Translations under genes and position numbers: made by a program
The notes under the pieces: model-generated
Databases searched by the model: none
What the model was told of the DNA's origin: nothing
What the model saw: the letters and a program-made list of their open reading frames with translations, nothing else
Shown here: positions 1 through 64,000 of the stretch, in pieces
Layout: every line of letters begins with the position of its first letter
Numbering within the stretch: the stretch's first letter is position 1
Assembly: GCA_018398805.1 (NCBI GenBank)
Contig: JAGFBZ010002939.1
Coordinates: 82,869-146,868, forward strand
Source of the DNA: Hirundichthys speculiger
Lineage: Eukaryota; Chordata; Actinopteri; Beloniformes; Exocoetidae
Length of the DNA stretch: 64,000 bases
Direction of reading: 5' to 3'

Positions 1-57861
<57,861 letters not shown>

Positions 57862-57943
57862 GTGAGTAGCCTCCAACACTGCCTGATGACATCATCACTT
57901 TCTGCTTCCACACATTGAGCCAGGATATCAGTAGTGTCTTCGA

Positions 57944-58299
57944 ATTAGATTAGATTAGATGAGAAGTACTTTATTCATCACCAAAAGGGGAAATTCGGGC
58001 CGCCCGGTGGTGCAGTGGTGGACAGGCGGTCCATATACAGAGGCTACAGTCCTCGACGCAGCGGTCGTGAGTTCGACTCCCGGCTCGTGGACCCTTTGCT
58101 GCATGTCCTCCCCGTTTTCTCTCTGCCCCCTTTCCTGTTTGTCTTTACTGCAAATAAAGGCCACAAGTGCAAAAAAAAAAAAAAAAAAGAATAACAAAAA
58201 CAAATCCAAAGAGGGAAATTCAAAAAGTTGTGAATCTGACCAGTTTATTCTGATCAAAAAACAGGGTCAAGGAATTAGAACTAAGGAAAATGGGTCCCT
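57944..58299 (-). mobile_element. LINE 3' tail with a SINE inserted
   Basis: GATTAGATTAGATGAGAAGT then ACTTTATTCATCACCAAAAG is the same kind of LINE tail as at 2488. A SINE splits it at 57997. Confidence 0.65.
57997..58212 (+). mobile_element. tRNA-derived SINE
   Basis: An A box (TGGTGCAGTGG, 58008-58018) and B box (AGTTCGACTCC, 58070-58080) are followed by a body ending GCAAATAAAGGCCACAAGTG and an A-run (58171-58188). GGGAAATTC occurs on both sides (57988-57996 and 58213-58221), a probable target duplication. Confidence 0.82.
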
Positions 58300-59848
58300 G
58301 ACATCTATATAGACAAGTGGAGGTCAACACTGGGATGACGTCTATGTAGACAGGTGGAGGTAAATGCTGTGATTACATCTATATAGAGAGGTGGAGGTCA
58401 ACGTTGGGATGACATCTATATAGACAGGTGGAGCTAAACGTGGGATGACATCTATATAGACAGGTGGAGGTCAACGCTGGGATGACATCTATATAGACAG
58501 GTGGAGGTAAACGTGGGATGACATCTATATAGACAGGTGGAGGGCAACGCTGGGATGACATCTATATAGACAGGTAATGGTCAACGCTGGGATGACTTCT
58601 ATATAGACAGGTGGAGGTAAACGTGGGATGTTGTCTATATAGACAGGTGGAGGTCAACGTTGGGATTATATATAGACAGGTGGAGATAAACGTGGGATGA
58701 CATCTATATAGACAGGTGGAGATAAATGCTGGGATGACATCTATATAGAAAGGTGGAGGTAAACGTGGGATGACATCTATATAGACAGGTGGAGGTCAAC
58801 GCTGGGATGACATCTATATAGACAGGTGGAGGTCAGCGCTGGGATGACATCTATATAGACAGGTGGAGGTCAACGCTGGGATGACATCTATATAGAAAGG
58901 TGGAGGTAAACGTGGGATGACATCTATATAGACAGGTGGAGGTCAACGCTGGGATGACATCTATATAGACAGGTGGAGGTAAATGCTGGGATGACGTCTA
59001 TATAGATAGGTGGAGGTCAACGCTGTGATGACGTCTATATAGACAGGTGGAGGTCAACGCTGGGATGAGGTCTATATAGACAGGTGGAGGTAAACGTGGA
59101 ATGACATCTATATAGACAGGTGGAGGTCAACGCTGGGATGACATCTATATAGACAGGTGGAGGTAATCGTGGGATGACATCTATATAGACAGGTGGAGGT
59201 AAACGTGGGATGACGTCTATTTAGACAGGTGGAGGTCAACGCTGGGATGACATCTATAAAGACAGGTGGAGGTTAACGCTGGGATGACATCTATATAGAC
59301 AGGTGGAGGTAAATGTGGGATGACATCTATATAGACAGGTGGAGGTAAACGCTGTGATTACATCTATATAGAGAGGTAGAGGTCAACGCTGGGATGACAT
59401 CTATATAGAAGGGTGGAGGTCAACGCTGGGATGACATCTATATAGACGGGTGGAGGTAAATGCTGGGATGACATCTATATAGACGGGTGGAGGTCAATGC
59501 TGGGATGACATCTATATAGACAGGTGGAGGTCAATGCTGGGATGACATCTTTTTAGACAGGTGGAGGTCAATGCTGAGATGACATCTATATAGACAGGTG
59601 GAGGTCAACGCTGGGATGACATCTATATAGACAGGTGGAGGTCAACGCTGGGATTATATCTATATAGACAGGTGGAGGTAAACGCTAGGATGACATCTAT
59701 ATAGACAAGTGTAGGTAAACGCTGGGATGACGTCTATATAGACAGGTGGAGGTAAACGCTGGGATAACATCTATACAGACAGGTGGAGGTCAACGCTGGG
59801 ATGACATCTATATAGACAGGTGGAGGTCAACGCTGGGATGACGTCTAT
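58300..59848. repeat. 36/37-bp minisatellite, first part
   Basis: About 42 copies of GACAGGTGGAGGTCAACGCT + GGGATGACATCTATATA (37 bp) and a 36-bp form with GGTAAACGTGGG. Every unit contains CTATATAG. It is continued at 60709 beyond a transposon. Confidence 0.97.
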
Positions 59849-60708
59849 AGACCTTTTCGACTTGAAAATTGTGGACATGCGCCCCCTAGTGGCCCCGCCA
59901 TAACTGGACTGTGCGGTGCTCCACCAAGTAACCCAAACACAGCAGCGTGGAGCATTTGTTACGGATAACGCAGACATGTCTTGGATTTATGATGTTAGGC
60001 AGTGGCCTACAGTTACAGATGAAGGTAGTTTATCGCTGTTTTTAATGATTGATTATGGAAATAGCATGATCTATTCCCATAATCAAACACTAAAAACTGT
60101 GGAACGCTGCAACGCTGGCTATAACTAACGTTAACAAGCCATAAAGATTATGCTACTGTAACATTAACGCTAGCGGTAAATTAGGCTATGTGTTAATGTT
60201 ATATTTAATTTATTTTATCATTCCTCTAATTCATTCATTCATTCATTGTTTTATAGGCTTGTGCTAGTGCCGAGGGCTACACTAGCCTCATACTGCTGTT
60301 CTTTCAGCCAGAATCGTCCGGGACTCTCAATGAGACTATGTAGTAGTACGAGATTGAATGTTAACGAAAACTCACCCCGCTGTATTCATTTGGAACAAAG
60401 TCCTTTCTGTTGATATTTTTCACCCACGTCTTCCTAACTTCTTGTTCTGCAAACAAGGCAGTCTTCGTGCAGTAAAGGCGTGTGTATTTCACATACTTTC
60501 TTCTTCCATTGTTGAATTTTCACGCCATTGTTGGCACAGTTTATGACGGAACATGTATTCCCACTCGACCGACTCGACATTATAAAAATATGTATTTATA
60601 GAAAGAGAAAAACACTGGTTAATCTGCGAGCCGGTGAAAGTGTCGCTCTGTAGCACAACCCAGCAATGGCGGACGGGGTACTTCCTGGGGGCTGGCCCGA
60701 AAAGGTCT
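59849..60708 (+). mobile_element. DNA transposon inserted in the 36/37-bp array (2-bp AT target)
   Basis: The ends AGACCTTTTCG and CGAAAAGGTCT are an 11-bp inverted repeat. The flanks GTCTAT and ATATAGG restore the repeat unit GTCTATATAG if AT was duplicated. It holds a short plus-strand frame (59916-60128) with MSWIYDVRQWPTVTD. AT duplications are known for the ISL2EU group of the Harbinger superfamily, whose fish members carry a YqaJ-type second protein; assignment to this group is a guess. Non-autonomous at 860 bp. Confidence 0.7.
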
Positions 60709-63205
60709 ATATAGGCAGATGGAGGTAAACGTGGGATGACATCTATATAGACAGGTGGAGGTCAATGCTGGGATGACATCTATATAGGCAGGTGGAGGTC
60801 AATGCTGGGATGACATCTATATAGACAGGCGGAGGTAAACATGGGATGACATCTATATAGACAGGTGGAGGTCAACGCTGGGATGACATCTCTAAAGACA
60901 GGTGGAAGTCAACACTGGGATGACATCTATATAGACAGGTGGAGTTAAACGTGGGATGACATCTATATAGACAGGTAGAGGTAAACGCTTGGATGACGTC
61001 TATATAGACAGGTGGAGGTAATGCTGGGATGACGTCTATATAGACAGTGGATCATGCTGGAATACATCTATATAGACAGGTGGAGTAATGTCTATATAAC
61101 TGGATACATCTATATAGAGAGGTGGAGGTCAACGTGGGATGACTCTATATAGACAGGTGGAGACAGGTGGAGTATATGATATATAGACTGGAGGATGACA
61201 TATATAGACAGGTGAGGTAAACGCTTGGATGACGTCTATATAGACAGGTGGAGGTTATGCTGGGATGGTCTATATAGACAGGTGGAGGTCAATGCTGGAA
61301 TGACATCTATATAGACAGGTGGAGGTAAACGTGGAATGACATCTATATAGACGGGTGGAGGTAAACGCTGTGATTACATCTATATAGAGAGGTGGAGGTC
61401 AACGCTGGGATGACATCTATATAGACAGATGGAGGTACACGCTGGGTTGACATCTATATAGACAGGTGGAGGTAATCGTGGGATGACATCTATATAGAGA
61501 GGTGGAGGTCAACGCTGGGATGACATCTATATAGACAGGTGGAGGTAAACATGGGATGACATCTATATAGACAGGTGGAGGTCAACGCTGGGATGACATC
61601 TCTAAAGACAGGTGGAGGTCAACACTGGGATGACATCTATATAGACAGGTGGAGTTAAACGTGGGATGACATCTATATAGACAGGTAGAGGTAAACGCTT
61701 GGATGACGTCTATATAGACAGGTAGAGGTAAACGCTTGGATGACGTCTATATAGACAGGTAGAGGTTAATGCTGGGATGACGTCTATATAGACAGGTGGA
61801 GGTCAATGCTGGAATGACATCTATATAGACAGGTGGAGGTAAACGTGGAATGACATCTATATAGACGGGTGGAGGTACACGCTGGGTTGACATCTATATA
61901 GACAGGTGGAGGTAATCGTGGGATGACATCTATATAGAGAGGTGGAGGTCAACGCTGGGATGACATCTATATAGACAGGTGGAGGTAAACGTGGGATGAC
62001 ATCTTTATAGACAGGTGGAGGTAAACGTGGGATTACGCTTATATAGACAGGTGGAGGTCAACGCTGGGATGAGGTCTATAAAGACAAGTGGAGGTCAACG
62101 CTGGGATGACAACTATACAGACAGGTGGAGTTAAACGTGGGATTACATCTATGTAGACGGGTGGAGGTCAAAGCTGGGATGACATCTATATAGACAGGTG
62201 GAGGTAAACGCTTGGATGACGTCTATATAGACAGGTGGATGTTAATGCTGGGATGACGTCTATATAGACAGGTGGAGGTCAACGCTGGAATGACATCTAT
62301 ATAGACAGGTGGAGGTCAATGCTGGGATGACATCTATATAGACAGGTGGAGGTCAACGCTGGGATGACGTCTATATATACAGGTATAGGTCAACGCTGGG
62401 ATGACATCTATATAGACGGGTGGAGGTCAACGCTGGGATGACATCTATATAGACAGGTGGAGGTCAAAGCTGGGATGACATCTATATAGACAGGTGGAGG
62501 TCAACGCTGGGATGACGTCTATATATACAGGTATAGGTCAACGTAGGATGGCATCTATATAGACGGTTGGAGGTCAAAGCTGGGATGACATCGATATAGA
62601 CAGGTGGAGGTCAAAGCTGGGATGACGTCTATATAGACAGGTGGAGGTTAATGCTGGGATGACGTCTATATAGACAGGTGGAGGTCAACGCTGGGATGAC
62701 ATCTATATAGACAGGTGGAGGTCAACGCTGGGATGACGTCTATATATACAGGTATAGGTCAACGCTGGGATGACATCTATATAGACGGGTGGAGGTCAAC
62801 GCTGGGATAACATCTATATAGACAGGTGGAGGTCAATGCTGGGTTGACGTCTATATAGACAGGTGGAGGTAAACGCTGCAATTACATCTATATAGACGGG
62901 TGGAGGTAAATCCTGGGATGAGATCTATATAGACAGGTGGAGGTCAATGCTGGGATGACATCTATATAGACAGGTGGAGGTCAACGCTGAAATGACATCT
63001 ATATAGACAGGTGGAGGTCAACGCTGAAATGACATCTATATAGACAGGTGGAGGTCAACGCAGGGATAACAACTATATACACAGGTGGAGGTAAACATGG
63101 GATGACTTCTATATAGACAGGTGGAGGTCAATGCTGGGATGACATCTATATAGACAGGTGGAGGTAAACGCTTGGATGACGTCCATATAGACAGGTGGAG
63201 GTTAA
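60709..63205. repeat. 36/37-bp minisatellite, second part
   Basis: About 68 more copies of the same unit. Segments of several units recur: the stretch of about 60820-61000 resembles 61540-61730, and 62330-62560 resembles 62680-62830, showing duplication of multi-unit blocks. Copies around 61040-61260 are eroded and shortened. Confidence 0.97.
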
Positions 63206-64000
63206 CGTGTTGCGCCCGACGAGGACGCCGACGTCCTCATTGTGTAATAATTTTGTCTAAAAATGACTCATACAGAACGATCACTTCATCTGTCATAGCT
63301 GTGTTTGGTATCATTGAACTCTGCAGAGTCTCCTCTTTGCAAAAATAATGCCGTTTTTCTTTCATCTCTTATATATCTTGCACAAGAGGTGCCTAAAGAC
63401 ATAAAAGCCGAAAGTCTTGAAAGTCAGCACTTACCGGTTTTTGTCGGTAAAAGTCCCAGAAAACGCGGAGAAATGGTTTGAATCCGGTCCCTGTTTGTTG
63501 ACAGAGGCTTAGCTTGTCTATAAACAGAAAGATGCTCACTCGAGCGATTTTTGGTTGCTGAGAACAAGCCCTGAACAAGCTTGGTTCTTCATGTACGGTT
63601 GAATTCTCGTGATCATTTATTGAGATTTAGTGTCAATAAATGTTATTACTTATAACTAAAGCACTTTTTTGCAATTCAGTACCATATTAGAAGTGTAAAA
63701 ACGTTTTGTTTGATTTCCGATCGTAGTTTTTCAAGCAGAGGAATCATCTTCCCGAAACAAAGATGGCTTTGTTCGAATTTCCGGTGACTCTCTTTGCAAT
63801 GCATTTGATTGACAGCTACAAGGCGGACCTTAGATTCGTCATGTCCGCCTTTTAGAGCATAGATCAACCTTTCCAATGACGTATTGCATGTGTAATTCGA
63901 CTCTATCTGAGCCGTTTTATGCCTGCGCGTAACGGTGCGCTCCTCCAGTTGTGTCTATGCGCATTTACGCAGAGCGCTCAGCGGTGCAAGCAGCAAAATA
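63206..64000. other. non-array sequence at the right edge, possible start of a TTAA-type transposon
   Basis: The array stops at GGTTAA (TTAA at 63202-63205) and unrelated sequence begins CGTGTTGCGCCCGACGAGGA. A TTAA target would fit a piggyBac- or Kolobok-like insertion, because some array units contain GGTTAACGCTGGG. The other end is outside the window and the short frames show no transposase motif. It could equally be intron sequence. Confidence 0.3.

Noticed and set aside
57862..64000. Further slc37a1 exons (GALVSGPY, LGTHKSLKGNA)
   Set aside because: Looked for these blocks in all plus-strand frames of the non-array parts and found none; they must lie beyond the window.

Overview
The window is vertebrate, almost certainly teleost fish, nuclear DNA. 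One host gene runs through it on the + strand: slc37a1, a glucose-6-phosphate/phosphate antiporter of the major facilitator superfamily. I can place 14 coding exons. The first is cut by the left edge (1-21) and the last recognised ends at 57861. All joins have GT-AG introns with compatible phases and together give about 404 codons. The start codon and the C-terminal third lie outside the window. No other host gene is supported; everything else is intronic repeat.

Layout. Intron 1 (22-6698): a 32/33-bp minisatellite, LINE and Tc1 fragments, and a 35/36-bp minisatellite ending about 50 bp before exon 2. Intron 2: a tRNA-derived SINE, then mostly unrecognised sequence. Intron 4 (10281-26240): a 40-bp minisatellite with about 222 copies (12.6-21.5 kb) split from its first copies by a transposon cluster, then a LINE tail, a head-to-head telomeric repeat, a GC-rich block, a broken hAT element and a THAP-domain transposon remnant. 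Exons 5-10 (26241-29642) are closely spaced apart from a decayed LINE and a Tc1 scrap. Intron 10 opens with a 1.4-kb hexamer array, then a Tc1-like element carrying a hAT element with an exact 8-bp target duplication. Intron 11 has a 33-bp and a 20-bp minisatellite.

Intron 12 (37808-57118, 19.3 kb) is about 250 bp of sequence around a single L2-type LINE. The LINE is split by an element with 12-bp inverted ends. That element holds a TTAA-flanked piggyBac-like transposon, inside which sits a pol-less retrovirus-like LTR element with identical 539-bp LTRs. The same outer element also holds a nearly intact Ty3/gypsy retrotransposon. Further along, the LINE is split again by a Tc1 element whose transposase gene contains nine in-frame copies of a 30-bp repeat. 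After exon 14 come a SINE inside a LINE tail and a 36/37-bp minisatellite (about 110 copies) with an 860-bp transposon in it; the window ends in what may be another TTAA-targeting element.

The main biological content is therefore one conserved transporter gene whose introns are filled with seven unrelated tandem arrays (roughly 18-19 kb, nearly 30% of the window) and transposons nested up to four deep. Long open frames inside the arrays exist because the units lack stop codons and are not genes. Family names rest on recognised motifs, not on database searches.
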